Part shown: in pieces, positions 1-7,579 of the stretch
Layout: every line of letters begins with the position of its first letter
Position numbering within the stretch: position 1 is the first letter of the stretch
Program-made: the position numbers and the translations under genes
Assembly (NCBI GenBank): GCA_029554345.1
Contig: JAKPJF010000182.1
Span: forward strand, 19,054-83,053
Source of the DNA: Spirochaetota bacterium
GTDB taxonomy: Bacteria; Spirochaetota; UBA4802; JAFGJZ01
Length of the DNA stretch: 64,000 nt
Direction of reading: 5' to 3'
The notes under the pieces: generated by a model
What the model was told of the DNA's origin: nothing
What the model saw: only the letters and a program-made list of their open reading frames with translations
Databases searched by the model: none

Positions 1-224
1 AACAGCTTAAAAATGATATTCTGAGCGCTATTGAAGAAGATTCCGAAGTTATTCTTAATCTTTCAAATCAGCGGAGACTTGATTTGTCCTCTGTTCAGGT
101 CATATGTTCTGCAAGGATTGAGGCTAAACAAAGAAAGAAAATATTCAAGGTATCGGGAATGAATAATGAAATTATTAAACAATTTGAAATATGCGGGTAT
201 ATGAAAAAGGGAGGAGAAAAATGA
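1..224 (+). CDS. STAS-domain protein, C-terminal part (cut by window edge)
   Basis: The reading frame is already open at the window edge and ends in TGA at 222-224. About 73 residues are visible. They include the pattern VILNLSNQRRLDLSSVQVI, which resembles the central strand, loop and helix of STAS (anti-sigma-factor-antagonist-like) domains, with serines at the usual regulatory loop. The stop overlaps the cheY start as ATGA, so the gene is translationally coupled to the chemotaxis operon and probably heads the visible part of it. A STAS protein here could act in a partner-switching input to chemotaxis, but that is inference. The N-terminus and any fused domain lie outside the window. Confidence 0.6.
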   Translation, partial: QLKNDILSAIEEDSEVILNLSNQRRLDLSSVQVICSARIEAKQRKKIFKVSGMNNEIIKQFEICGYMKKGGEK

Positions 225-592
225 AAACAATACTTGTAATAGATGATTCGCCTACAATCCGGGCCAGTGTGGAATTTGCTGTTAAGCCGATCGGCATGGA
301 AGTAAAGCAGGCTGAAAACGGCAAAAAGGGGCTTGAAGCCTTCTCTTCGCTTAATTCATCAGGCGCAGAACTGGGGCTTGTAATAGTTGATGTAAACATG
401 CCTGAAATGGATGGAATAACATTTATAAAAGAATTCCGCAAATCGGATAAATTTACACCTGTTCTGGTTTTAACTACCGAATCAGAAGAAGACAAAATAA
501 AAGAAGGAAAATGTGTAGGCGCCTCAGGTTGGATGATTAAACCGTTTAAACCTGCTGATTTGGTAGCCGTGGTTGAAAAACTGGTTAGATAG
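221..592 (+). CDS. cheY: CheY-like single-domain response regulator
   Basis: A 123-residue receiver domain with no output domain. Visible landmarks are the acidic pair Asp8-Asp9, the phospho-acceptor Asp57 in VDVNMPEMDG, Thr86 and Lys107 in MIKPF, the full CheY catalytic set. I chose ATG 221 because a strong GGAGG site lies just upstream and the protein then starts MKTILVIDDS. An upstream ATG in the same frame would add ten residues and bury that site inside the gene. In chemotaxis CheY is phosphorylated by CheA and binds the flagellar switch. CheA is not in this window. It sits between a STAS gene and cheW in one operon. Confidence 0.93.
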   Translation: MKTILVIDDSPTIRASVEFAVKPIGMEVKQAENGKKGLEAFSSLNSSGAELGLVIVDVNMPEMDGITFIKEFRKSDKFTPVLVLTTESEEDKIKEGKCVGASGWMIKPFKPADLVAVVEKLVR

Positions 593-604
593 GAGGAATG
601 AGAA

Positions 605-1096
605 ATGGACAAGGACAATAAAGAAAAAATTTCACTTGGAGAAGAAAATCAGTTTGTTACATTTATGATAGGATCAGAAACCTATGGCGTAGAGGTTTTA
701 AAAGTAAAGGAAATTCTTGGCATGACAGAGATTACCCATGTGCCGAATTCTCTTTCTTTTATGCGCGGAGTAATAAATCTTAGAGGTGCAGTTGTTCCTG
801 TTGTAGATATGAGACTGAAGTTTCAGCTTCAGGAAAAAGAATATGATACCTTTACTGTTATAATAATTGTTGAAGTGCGTGAACGTCTGATCGGAATGAT
901 TGTAGATACAGTTTCTGATGTTGCGTCTATTCCTGTAAGTACCATTCAGAATACACCGCATTTTACTTCAAAAATTGAAACTGATTTTATAAAAGGGATC
1001 GGACAAATCGAATCTCTTCTTGTTATAATTCTGGATGTTGATAAAATTCTTAATCATGAAGAATTTAAAAAAATTGAAGAAGACAAAACAGCCTGA
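605..1096 (+). CDS. cheW: Chemotaxis coupling protein CheW
   Basis: A 163-residue CheW domain protein. It has the family pattern of FVTFMIGSETYGVEVLKVKEI near the start, then PNSLSFMRGVINLRGAVVPVVDMR and later IGMIVDTVSDV. CheW is a cytoplasmic scaffold that links methyl-accepting receptors to the CheA kinase. A GGAGG site precedes the ATG. The stop codon shares one base with the start of the downstream cheD, which indicates translational coupling. Short charged extensions of about 15 residues are present at both ends. Nothing suggests loss of function. Confidence 0.95.
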   Translation: MDKDNKEKISLGEENQFVTFMIGSETYGVEVLKVKEILGMTEITHVPNSLSFMRGVINLRGAVVPVVDMRLKFQLQEKEYDTFTVIIIVEVRERLIGMIVDTVSDVASIPVSTIQNTPHFTSKIETDFIKGIGQIESLLVIILDVDKILNHEEFKKIEEDKTA

Positions 1097-1680
1097 TGAT
1101 TAAGACGGACAATTATAGAGAGGGTCTTCCTCTTTATGTCATTTATCCGGGTGAGCATTTTTTTACAGATCAAAGGTGCTATTTTAATACTGTTTCGGGC
1201 TCCTGTCTCGTGATATGTCTTTATGATCCAGATTTGAAAATAGGCGGTATGGGACATTTCATTGTTCCGGGTACTCTGGGTACGGAAGGAATTTATGCCG
1301 ATGAAATCGCTGAACATGGAATATATAACATAGAACTTCTCGTTGCGAATTTTGTTAAAAGAGGTGTAGACCGGCGTTCTCTTAAAGCGAAAATATTCGG
1401 AGCCGGATATGTTTCGGGTGGAGCAGTAAGCGGAGTCGTTAAGAGTAATATCCGTTTTATTCATGAATATCTTCAGCGTGAATCCATTGAATTAATGGCT
1501 GAAGATCTTGGCGGAAATTTCAGAAGATATCTGCTTTTTAAGCCGCACACGGGTGAGGCTTTCCGTAAAACACTGATCAATAATGATTCCAATTCGGAGT
1601 TTGTCAGATTGGAAAAAGAATATATAGATTCGGCATTCAGAAATAAAGAAATTAAAACTAATTATTTGCTGTTTGAGTGA
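1096..1680 (+). CDS. cheD: Chemoreceptor glutamine deamidase CheD, first copy
   Basis: A 194-residue CheD. The catalytic cysteine is Cys37 in TVSGSC and the catalytic histidine is His54 in GMGHF, 17 residues apart as in characterised CheD proteins. CheD deamidates glutamines on chemoreceptors and, in Bacillus-type systems, also binds the CheC phosphatase. This copy differs from the second CheD downstream: it has VSGSC rather than VLGSC, FGAGYV rather than FGGGNV, and a C-terminal tail of about 30 residues after the conserved core. It overlaps cheW by one base and is followed at once by cheR. Activity is likely but the altered motifs leave room for a specialised role. Confidence 0.88.
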   Translation: MIKTDNYREGLPLYVIYPGEHFFTDQRCYFNTVSGSCLVICLYDPDLKIGGMGHFIVPGTLGTEGIYADEIAEHGIYNIELLVANFVKRGVDRRSLKAKIFGAGYVSGGAVSGVVKSNIRFIHEYLQRESIELMAEDLGGNFRRYLLFKPHTGEAFRKTLINNDSNSEFVRLEKEYIDSAFRNKEIKTNYLLFE

Positions 1681-1682
1681 TT

Positions 1683-2498
1683 ATGAGTTTAATTTACGAA
1701 TTAACAGAAGATCAGTTTGAATTTTTAAGTGAAATTGTGTTTCGTGAAAGCAGAATCAAGCTTTCAATGAATAAAAAAGCGCTTCTTCAGTCCAGAGTGA
1801 TGAGGAGAATGCGCATTCTTAATTTATCTAATTATAATGAATATATTGATTACCTGAATTCTAATTATAAAACAGAAATAGTTGAATTTATTAATGCTGT
1901 TACCACTAACAAAACTGAATTTTTCAGAGAAGGATTTCACTTCGATTATTTAAGAGATATTGTTTTTCCGTCTTTAGAATTTTCGGATGAGATACGAATT
2001 TGGAGCGCAGGATGTTCGACTGGCGAGGAGCCGTATTCTATCGCGATTACAGCTTGCGAATATTTTGAAGGAAGAGTTAATCCGGTAAAAATACTTGCTA
2101 CAGATATTGATACAAATGTTTTATCAACAGCTTCTGAAGGAATATATAAAGCAGATCAGGTTGCTGTAATGGAAACAGAACTGCTTAAAAAGTACTTTCT
2201 ACGCGGAAAAAATGATAATAAAAATCTTTTTAAAGCTAAAGATAGTCTTAAAAAAATGATACATTTTGCAAGATTAAATCTTCTTGATGAAATATATCCG
2301 ATGAAAAAAAAATTTCATGTCATTTTCTGCCGAAATGTCGTGATATATTTTGATAAAGAAACCCAGAAAATATTATTTCAGAAGTTTTACAATTATATTG
2401 CAGATTCAGGCTATTTGTTCATCGGTCATTCTGAAAATATAACAAATTTCAATTTACGTTTCAGTAATATCGGAAGGACTCTGTATAAAAAAGATTGA
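1683..2498 (+). CDS. cheR: Chemotaxis protein methyltransferase CheR
   Basis: A 271-residue CheR. The N-terminal helical domain runs to about residue 75. The SAM-dependent methyltransferase domain follows, with the motifs NKTEFFRE, IWSAGCSTGEEPYSIA (SAM-binding glycine loop), ATDID and IFCRNVVIYFD. CheR methylates glutamates on chemoreceptors using S-adenosylmethionine, opposing CheB. The start at ATG 1683 lies just after the upstream cheD stop. A GTG six bases earlier, inside the cheD end, is an alternative. Neither has a strong ribosome-binding site, so translation may depend on coupling to cheD. No receptor-docking pentapeptide or TPR extension is present. Confidence 0.94.
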   Translation: MSLIYELTEDQFEFLSEIVFRESRIKLSMNKKALLQSRVMRRMRILNLSNYNEYIDYLNSNYKTEIVEFINAVTTNKTEFFREGFHFDYLRDIVFPSLEFSDEIRIWSAGCSTGEEPYSIAITACEYFEGRVNPVKILATDIDTNVLSTASEGIYKADQVAVMETELLKKYFLRGKNDNKNLFKAKDSLKKMIHFARLNLLDEIYPMKKKFHVIFCRNVVIYFDKETQKILFQKFYNYIADSGYLFIGHSENITNFNLRFSNIGRTLYKKD

Positions 2499-2528
2499 AT
2501 ATTTTTGAATTCGGAAGTATTGTAAAAC

Positions 2529-3047
2529 ATGCACGAAGGAAGAAAATACGGAAAACCCATGATGATAATTTATCCAGGGGAATTTTATGTCAGCACGAAA
2601 GACGAATATATTGCGACTGTATTAGGATCGTGTATTTCTGTTTGCCTACATGACTCAGAAACTAGAATTTCAGGAATGAATCATTTTATGCTTCCCGGAA
2701 AAATAACCGAGAAAGACCGTTTTATCAAAGATGAAATATCTTCACGTTACGGTATCAGTGCAATAAAAAACTTAATAGAATCAATGTACCGTAACGGTGC
2801 TATGAAAAAAAATCTAAAAGCCAAAATTTTCGGCGGCGGAAATGTTATTGATTTAAACAGACCTCAAGGTCCAGTCGCCGAAGGAAACATACGTCTTGCG
2901 AGAATAATGGTGGAACTTGAAGATATTCCGATTGTTCTTGAAGATATAGGCGGAAAAGCAACAAGAAAGATAATAATGGAGGCTCAGACCGGCAAGGTCT
3001 TTTTAAGAAGAATGGGGAAAAATGAAAAAGGGGATGAGGACTTATGA
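2529..3047 (+). CDS. cheD: Chemoreceptor glutamine deamidase CheD, second copy
   Basis: A 172-residue CheD with the more canonical motifs of the two copies: Cys35 in TVLGSC, His52 in GMNHF, then AKIFGGGNV and EDIGGKATRK. It begins 30 bases after cheR and overlaps the cheB start as ATGA. ATG 2529 gives the same number of residues before the YPGE motif as in the first CheD, which supports it over a later in-frame ATG at 2559. The function would be receptor deamidation. Its pairing with a divergent paralogue on the other side of cheR suggests the two copies serve different receptors or partners, which is inference. Confidence 0.93.
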   Translation: MHEGRKYGKPMMIIYPGEFYVSTKDEYIATVLGSCISVCLHDSETRISGMNHFMLPGKITEKDRFIKDEISSRYGISAIKNLIESMYRNGAMKKNLKAKIFGGGNVIDLNRPQGPVAEGNIRLARIMVELEDIPIVLEDIGGKATRKIIMEAQTGKVFLRRMGKNEKGDEDL

Positions 3048-4081
3048 GCAAAACAAAAGTTCTGATTGTAGATGATTCTGCTGTTGTAAGAAAATTTATG
3101 ACAGATGCCCTTAAGGATGTTCCAGATATTGAGGTTGTCGGTACTGCAATGGATCCTTTTATAGCAGCCGATAAAATAAAGACTTTGCAGCCTGATGTTA
3201 TAACGCTTGATATTGAAATGCCACGTATGGATGGGCTTACATTTCTTCAGAAACTAATGATGATTAAACCTATGCCAGTAATCATGGTGAGTTCTCTTAC
3301 AGACAGAGGAGCAAGTGAAACAATACGTGCATTAGAATACGGTGCAATTGATTTTGTCTTGAAACCAAAAGCAGAAGAAACAGGAAAGTCATGGGATGAT
3401 TTCAGAGAGAGGTTAATAGAGAAAATTGAAACAGCAAAACATCTTTCAATTAAACAGCGGAAAGTTAAAGAAAGAACAGTTGTTTCAAAAGACAATGCTC
3501 AATCTCTTCTGGAAAATAGTAATTCCGTATATGTGATAGGTGCTTCAACCGGAGGAACCGAGGTTATTGAAGAAATTCTAACCAGCATGAATTCTGATTT
3601 TCCAGGTATAGTTGTAACTCAGCACATGCCGCCTAAATTTACCGAAGCATTTGCAAACAGAATGAATTCATTCGCTGAAATATTCATAAAGGAGGCATCC
3701 GACGGTGATCGTGTAAAAAAAGGCAGTGCGCTAATCGCTCCTGGCGGTATGCAGATGCTCCTCAGAAAAGATTCTTCAGGATATTTCGTTGAAGTTAATG
3801 ATGATCCGCCGAAAAATAGACATAAACCTTCCGTTGATATTCTTTTTTCATCAGCTGCAGCTGCTGCGGGAGAAAATGCAACCGGAATAATCCTTACCGG
3901 AATGGGAGCTGATGGTGCATCTGGACTTCTTGAGATGATGCAGGCGGGTGCTGATACTATAGCTCAGGATGAAGCGTCCTGTGTTGTTTTCGGTATGCCA
4001 AGAGAAGCCATCCGGCTAGGCGGAGTACAGAGAATAATGAATATTGAAAGTATAATAAGCTACATGAAGGGAAAAGAATAA
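3044..4081 (+). CDS. cheB: Chemotaxis response regulator methylesterase CheB
   Basis: A 345-residue two-domain protein. The receiver domain spans about residues 4-125 with Asp10-Asp11, phospho-acceptor Asp56 and Lys108. A linker leads to the esterase/deamidase domain from about 160, with the catalytic triad Ser168 (IGASTGG), His194 (TQHMP) and Asp290 (GMGADG). CheB removes methyl groups from receptors when phosphorylated. It is the last visible gene of the chemotaxis operon and ends base to base against the stop of a convergent STAS gene. All catalytic residues are intact. Confidence 0.96.
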   Translation: MSKTKVLIVDDSAVVRKFMTDALKDVPDIEVVGTAMDPFIAADKIKTLQPDVITLDIEMPRMDGLTFLQKLMMIKPMPVIMVSSLTDRGASETIRALEYGAIDFVLKPKAEETGKSWDDFRERLIEKIETAKHLSIKQRKVKERTVVSKDNAQSLLENSNSVYVIGASTGGTEVIEEILTSMNSDFPGIVVTQHMPPKFTEAFANRMNSFAEIFIKEASDGDRVKKGSALIAPGGMQMLLRKDSSGYFVEVNDDPPKNRHKPSVDILFSSAAAAAGENATGIILTGMGADGASGLLEMMQAGADTIAQDEASCVVFGMPREAIRLGGVQRIMNIESIISYMKGKE

Positions 4082-4393
4082 TCATTCAGTAACTTCAGTA
4101 TTTATATCAATTTCAAAAAATTGTGAAAGCATTGCATTATCAAATATTTTTTTTAGAGAAGAATTTATAGCCGAAATCTTAAAGTCAATTTTTATATCGA
4201 CCAGTTCTTTCTTCTTCCACATCATAAAGCCCATCATCTCGGAAGGAAGATAAACGGTTTTACTAAGGTCAATGCTGATACTTTTTGTACCGGATTGAAT
4301 AAGAGTAATGACAGCTCTTTCGAAGTGCATTTTATCATCAAGAGTGGCTCTTTTACTGTCTACGATGATTATGTTCCCGTTAAGAATTATCAT
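4082..4393 (-). CDS. Orphan STAS-domain protein
   Basis: A 103-residue protein that is a single STAS domain. Its central pattern SIDLSKTVYLPSEMMGFMMW matches the anti-sigma-factor-antagonist loop. The usual Asp-Ser pair is Pro-Ser here: the phosphorylatable serine is kept and the aspartate is lost. An AGGAG-type ribosome-binding site precedes the start. The stop codon directly abuts the cheB stop on the other strand. Such proteins usually bind an anti-sigma kinase or report through partner switching. No kinase or phosphatase partner is adjacent, so its partner is unknown. Similar orphan STAS genes lie at 1-224 and 23893-24168. Confidence 0.75.
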   Translation of the reverse strand: MIILNGNIIIVDSKRATLDDKMHFERAVITLIQSGTKSISIDLSKTVYLPSEMMGFMMWKKKELVDIKIDFKISAINSSLKKIFDNAMLSQFFEIDINTEVTE

Positions 4394-4528
4394 TCAGCTC
4401 TCCTGTTATAGTCGAAATCAAAATCACATAATTGTCAATTAAAATTGAAACTTTATTGTTTAACCTGCGGTAACAATCATATTAATTAATGTTTATTGTT
4501 TCCCGGAAGTTGATGAATTAAAATTCGT

Positions 4529-4556
4529 TTGACTTATAGCGTATAAGTGTTAGAAT
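4529..4556 (+). promoter_or_regulatory. Predicted sigma-70 promoter for the small beta-barrel gene
   Basis: TTGACT at 4529-4534 and TAGAAT at 4551-4556, separated by 16 bases, lie 36 bases before the start at 4592. The region is otherwise AT-rich and free of genes. Confidence 0.5.
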
Positions 4557-4591
4557 AATCATCCGATTACATTGTCCGAGAGGGTTGTTTT

Positions 4592-5173
4592 ATGAAAAGA
4601 TATTTTTTGATACTTTTGATGATTTTTCCGGTATCTGCATACTCACGTTGGAGTCTTAACCCGGAAATTGCTTATATTTCAACCGGAGATTCTCTTTCTC
4701 CTTTTATGCTTGGAGCTTCAATTGAAACAGATTTAATGAAAAATTTATCTCTCGGATACAGGTTCGGTAAGGCTTCAGAAACCAAAAATGCGGAAACGCC
4801 TAATGAAGAAAAGATTGATTTTATGATAAACATGTTCTACGTGCAGTACAGACATCAGATTAAAAATTTACCTCTTTACGGCTACGGTGAATTCGGAGCT
4901 GGTTATTCGAATGCAAAAGTCACTGATCGATGGAGTTCGACTGATACAGCTTCTTATGAAAAAAAAGACCGTGGTCCTATACTTTCATTAAGAGCCGGTA
5001 CTGTATATGATTTCTCTCAGAATATTTCCCTTTTTGCGGGTTTGGGATGGCATAAGTCAATATATTCAGGAAGTCTTGATGCGACAGGAAAATCAATAAG
5101 CGGATATCAGCTGTTTTTTGGCGTAAAATTTAATATTTTCGGTTCCAATAACGAGATGGAGTCAAGATACTGA
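4592..5173 (+). CDS. Small outer-membrane beta-barrel protein
   Basis: A 193-residue protein with a clear signal peptide of about 18 residues (MKRYFLILLMIFPVSAYS). The rest is alternating hydrophobic and polar strands with aromatic ends, for example LSLGYRFG, LYGYGEFGAGY and LFAGLGWH, which is typical of an eight-stranded porin-like or OmpA-transmembrane-like barrel. The last strand motif GYQLFFGVKFNIF is followed by a polar tail of about ten residues, so the protein does not end on the usual terminal aromatic residue. It stands alone between a leftward STAS gene and a rightward membrane-protein gene, with its own predicted promoter. No specific ligand or family name can be assigned. Confidence 0.7.
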   Translation: MKRYFLILLMIFPVSAYSRWSLNPEIAYISTGDSLSPFMLGASIETDLMKNLSLGYRFGKASETKNAETPNEEKIDFMINMFYVQYRHQIKNLPLYGYGEFGAGYSNAKVTDRWSSTDTASYEKKDRGPILSLRAGTVYDFSQNISLFAGLGWHKSIYSGSLDATGKSISGYQLFFGVKFNIFGSNNEMESRY

Positions 5174-5270
5174 TTTATTGATCATGGCTTATTCATCTAC
5201 AGTTTTAATTTAAAATTTTCTTTACACTGCAGTCACGTTAATAATTCTGTCATTAAGCGGAGTTTTTTTA

Positions 5271-5729
5271 ATGTTAGACGGCAAATATGTTTTTTCAGAT
5301 ATTCTGGAAAAGAGAGTTAAGCGCGGCGGAAAAATATTTATTCTTATAGCAATTCTAGGAGCAGTTAATTCATTTATTGTTAATTATACCGACGGTTATG
5401 CAAACCTCTTCATCGGATTGGGTTTTGTTCAATTATCAGATGGGCTCAGTCAGCATCTTAAGTATTATTATAACGGTGTACTTCCTCTTTCGATAACATT
5501 TAATATTCTGTTCATTTCAATTTTTTTAATAATTGCAGTACGTGTAATGAACCATAGTTTCCGCTTTTTTATATTCGGTATGATTCTTTATTTCGTTGAT
5601 TCCGTGATATTTCTTGCATACCTTGAAGGGAAAAGCTTTTTCTTTCATATGCTGATAATGTCATTTCTCCTATATTATGGTTTTTGGCTTTTTCAATTGA
5701 AAAGAAAGGAAAAAGAAATTACAAAATGA
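5271..5729 (+). CDS. Four-helix integral membrane protein of unknown function
   Basis: A 152-residue protein with about four hydrophobic helices (roughly residues 22-42, 70-95, 98-117 and 122-142) and short basic ends. I do not recognise the family. Its stop overlaps the bioB start as ATGA, so the two are translationally coupled. That invites a link to biotin or a biotin precursor, but the sequence lacks the length and conserved pattern of BioY transporters. It could equally be a general small membrane protein that merely shares the transcript. Confidence 0.6.
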   Translation: MLDGKYVFSDILEKRVKRGGKIFILIAILGAVNSFIVNYTDGYANLFIGLGFVQLSDGLSQHLKYYYNGVLPLSITFNILFISIFLIIAVRVMNHSFRFFIFGMILYFVDSVIFLAYLEGKSFFFHMLIMSFLLYYGFWLFQLKRKEKEITK

Positions 5730-6709
5730 GCAATTCTTCTATCGTAAATGAGCTTGAACTAAAAGTTATTTCAGGAGAAGAGATTAACTTTGAAGAAGCG
5801 ATGGCTCTTACAAAGGAAAATTACTATTCATTAGCACGTTCTGCCGACAGAATAAGACGTCATTTTTCCGGTAATGAAATGGTTCTTTGTTCAATAATAA
5901 ATGCCAAATCCGGGAAATGCCCTGAGGATTGCCGTTATTGCGCTCAGTCTTCACATTATTCCACAAATATTAGCGAATATCCATTAATTTCTTATGAGGA
6001 AATACTTCCACAAGCTTTAAAGATGCGATCGTTAGGTGTTGAACGGTTTTCTATTGTAACAAGCGGACGCGCGCTTAATGATGAAGAATTTAAATCTGTC
6101 TGCAATATTGTATCATCTCTTGTTCGAGATACCGGAATGACTATCTGTGCTTCAATCGGTTTTATGTCAATGGAAAGAGCGGTCAAATTAAAAAACTCAG
6201 GTCTTTCTCTTTATCACCATAATCTTGAAACGAATAATTCATATTTTTCAAAAATATGTTCAACTCATTCTCATAAAGAAAAGCTGGAAACTATAAATAA
6301 TATTCGATCGGCGGGCATTGAACTATGTATCGGCGGAATAATAGGTCTCGGTGAGACTTGGAGTGACCGTGCCTCATTTGCATTTGAAATTAAATCGCTT
6401 GATCCGCAATCAGTTCCAATCAATATTCTTTCTCCGATTGAAGGGACACCGTTATTTGGAATAAATCCTATATCTCCGGAAGACATCATCAAGACAACTT
6501 CTCTTTTTCGTTTCATCATGCCGCGGACAAATATCCGTTATGCCGGCGGAAGAATGAATCTTGGCAGTCTCCATGATCAAGGAATACTCTCCGGAATTAA
6601 TGGTTTAATGATAGGTGATTTTCTGACTACTCAAGGCAGATCCGTAAATGATGATATTTCCATGCTTGAATCAATGGGCTTTATATACAAGAGTCCTCAA
6701 GAAACCTGA
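5726..6709 (+). CDS. bioB: Biotin synthase BioB
   Basis: A 327-residue radical-SAM enzyme that inserts sulphur into dethiobiotin, the last step of biotin synthesis. The [4Fe-4S] SAM-binding cysteines are Cys65, Cys69 and Cys72 in GKCPEDCRYC. Further ligands expected for the second cluster are present in TICASIG, ELCIGG and NIRYAGGR. I chose ATG 5726, which overlaps the stop of the upstream membrane-protein gene. An earlier in-frame start at 5684 lies deep inside that gene. No other biotin genes are in the window, so precursor synthesis must be encoded elsewhere or dethiobiotin imported. Confidence 0.94.
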   Translation: MSNSSIVNELELKVISGEEINFEEAMALTKENYYSLARSADRIRRHFSGNEMVLCSIINAKSGKCPEDCRYCAQSSHYSTNISEYPLISYEEILPQALKMRSLGVERFSIVTSGRALNDEEFKSVCNIVSSLVRDTGMTICASIGFMSMERAVKLKNSGLSLYHHNLETNNSYFSKICSTHSHKEKLETINNIRSAGIELCIGGIIGLGETWSDRASFAFEIKSLDPQSVPINILSPIEGTPLFGINPISPEDIIKTTSLFRFIMPRTNIRYAGGRMNLGSLHDQGILSGINGLMIGDFLTTQGRSVNDDISMLESMGFIYKSPQET

Positions 6710-6730
6710 GAAAGCAGTATCTTAAGATAA

Positions 6731-7075
6731 TCAGGCAAGCAGAGGGCCCAGGGATGTCTTGTCAGATAGAAGATGGAGGTGAGTATGATAAACTTCCTGC
6801 ATCGAACAGCCGCCGCTATTTATGATTATTCTATATCCGTCTTTTGCAAAACCCTGTAAATCGGCAATTTCTTTTGCAGCAAGAAAGAGATCGGCGAAAA
6901 TGTGTGAATTATCGGCTGTTGTTGATGATACATTTTCCGTATGGGTTCTATGAATGAGGAGAAGATGTACTGCAGCCTGCGGACGTATGTCTTTAAAAGC
7001 TACGACATTGGCATTCTCGTAAACTATTTCTGATTTTATTTCTTTTGAAGCAATTTTGCAGAATAAGCAGTCCAT
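6731..7075 (-). CDS. HIT-family (Hint-like) nucleotide hydrolase
   Basis: A 114-residue histidine-triad protein. The triad is His97, His99 and His101 in VYHTHLHLL, with His99 as the expected nucleophile. Near the N-terminus are the paired cysteines of LFCKI, and AFKDIRPQAAVHLLLI matches the Hint core. Hint proteins hydrolyse nucleoside phosphoramidates such as AMP-lysine. A GGAGG site precedes the start. The gene is convergent with bioB, with a 12-base palindrome (TATCTTAAGATA) between the two stop codons. The residue before the triad is Met instead of the common Gly, a minor deviation. Confidence 0.88.
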   Translation of the reverse strand: MDCLFCKIASKEIKSEIVYENANVVAFKDIRPQAAVHLLLIHRTHTENVSSTTADNSHIFADLFLAAKEIADLQGFAKDGYRIIINSGGCSMQEVYHTHLHLLSDKTSLGPLLA

Positions 7076-7140
7076 GAATCCTCCGAAAAAATAATTGCCA
7101 AAATAAGCCGAGTTAGATTGAATCCAATAAAAGGGTTGTT

Positions 7141-7578
7141 ATGAAGCTTTGTAAAGCAATAAAAATTCCGGTTATTGCAGTGTTTTTTCTGTCGGTTTTT
7201 TCAACCGGATTTCTTGCGAGAAAAATTATGCCGGAAGGAATTGTTTATATACTTCGCAATGGAAGTTCTGAAATTGCTTCTATATCGAATAAGCTTTATT
7301 CAAGTGATCCATTGGATAGAGTTGCCGGATATGCTGCATTATCCGAAATCGGTGCGGATACAGGTAATTTTTTAGATAAAAGAATTTCCATTGAACATGA
7401 TGTTTATATGAAACGTATTCTTATCATGTGCAGAATCTCAGCTATGAGTGATGAGTCAGCATTAAAGTATCTTGACACTTTGGATGCTGATATTGAATTA
7501 AAAAATGAAATTGAATCTATAAAAAAGAACATTTCACGCGGAAGAATTAATTTCACTGAAATGAAAATAAGGCTGTAA
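7141..7578 (+). CDS. Exported small helical protein, unknown function
   Basis: A 145-residue protein with an N-terminal hydrophobic segment (about residues 9-26) that could be a signal peptide or membrane anchor. The remainder is mainly helical. One stretch, DPLDRVAGYAALSEIG, looks like a HEAT-type helical repeat, though too few repeats are visible to be sure. It starts the rightward operon that continues with proA only two bases after its stop. I do not recognise it and cannot give a function. Confidence 0.55.
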   Translation: MKLCKAIKIPVIAVFFLSVFSTGFLARKIMPEGIVYILRNGSSEIASISNKLYSSDPLDRVAGYAALSEIGADTGNFLDKRISIEHDVYMKRILIMCRISAMSDESALKYLDTLDADIELKNEIESIKKNISRGRINFTEMKIRL

Positions 7579-7579
7579 T

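Noticed and set aside
6719..6730. Palindrome TATCTTAAGATA as terminator of bioB
   Set aside because: Too short and AT-rich to form a stable RNA hairpin and has no T-run.
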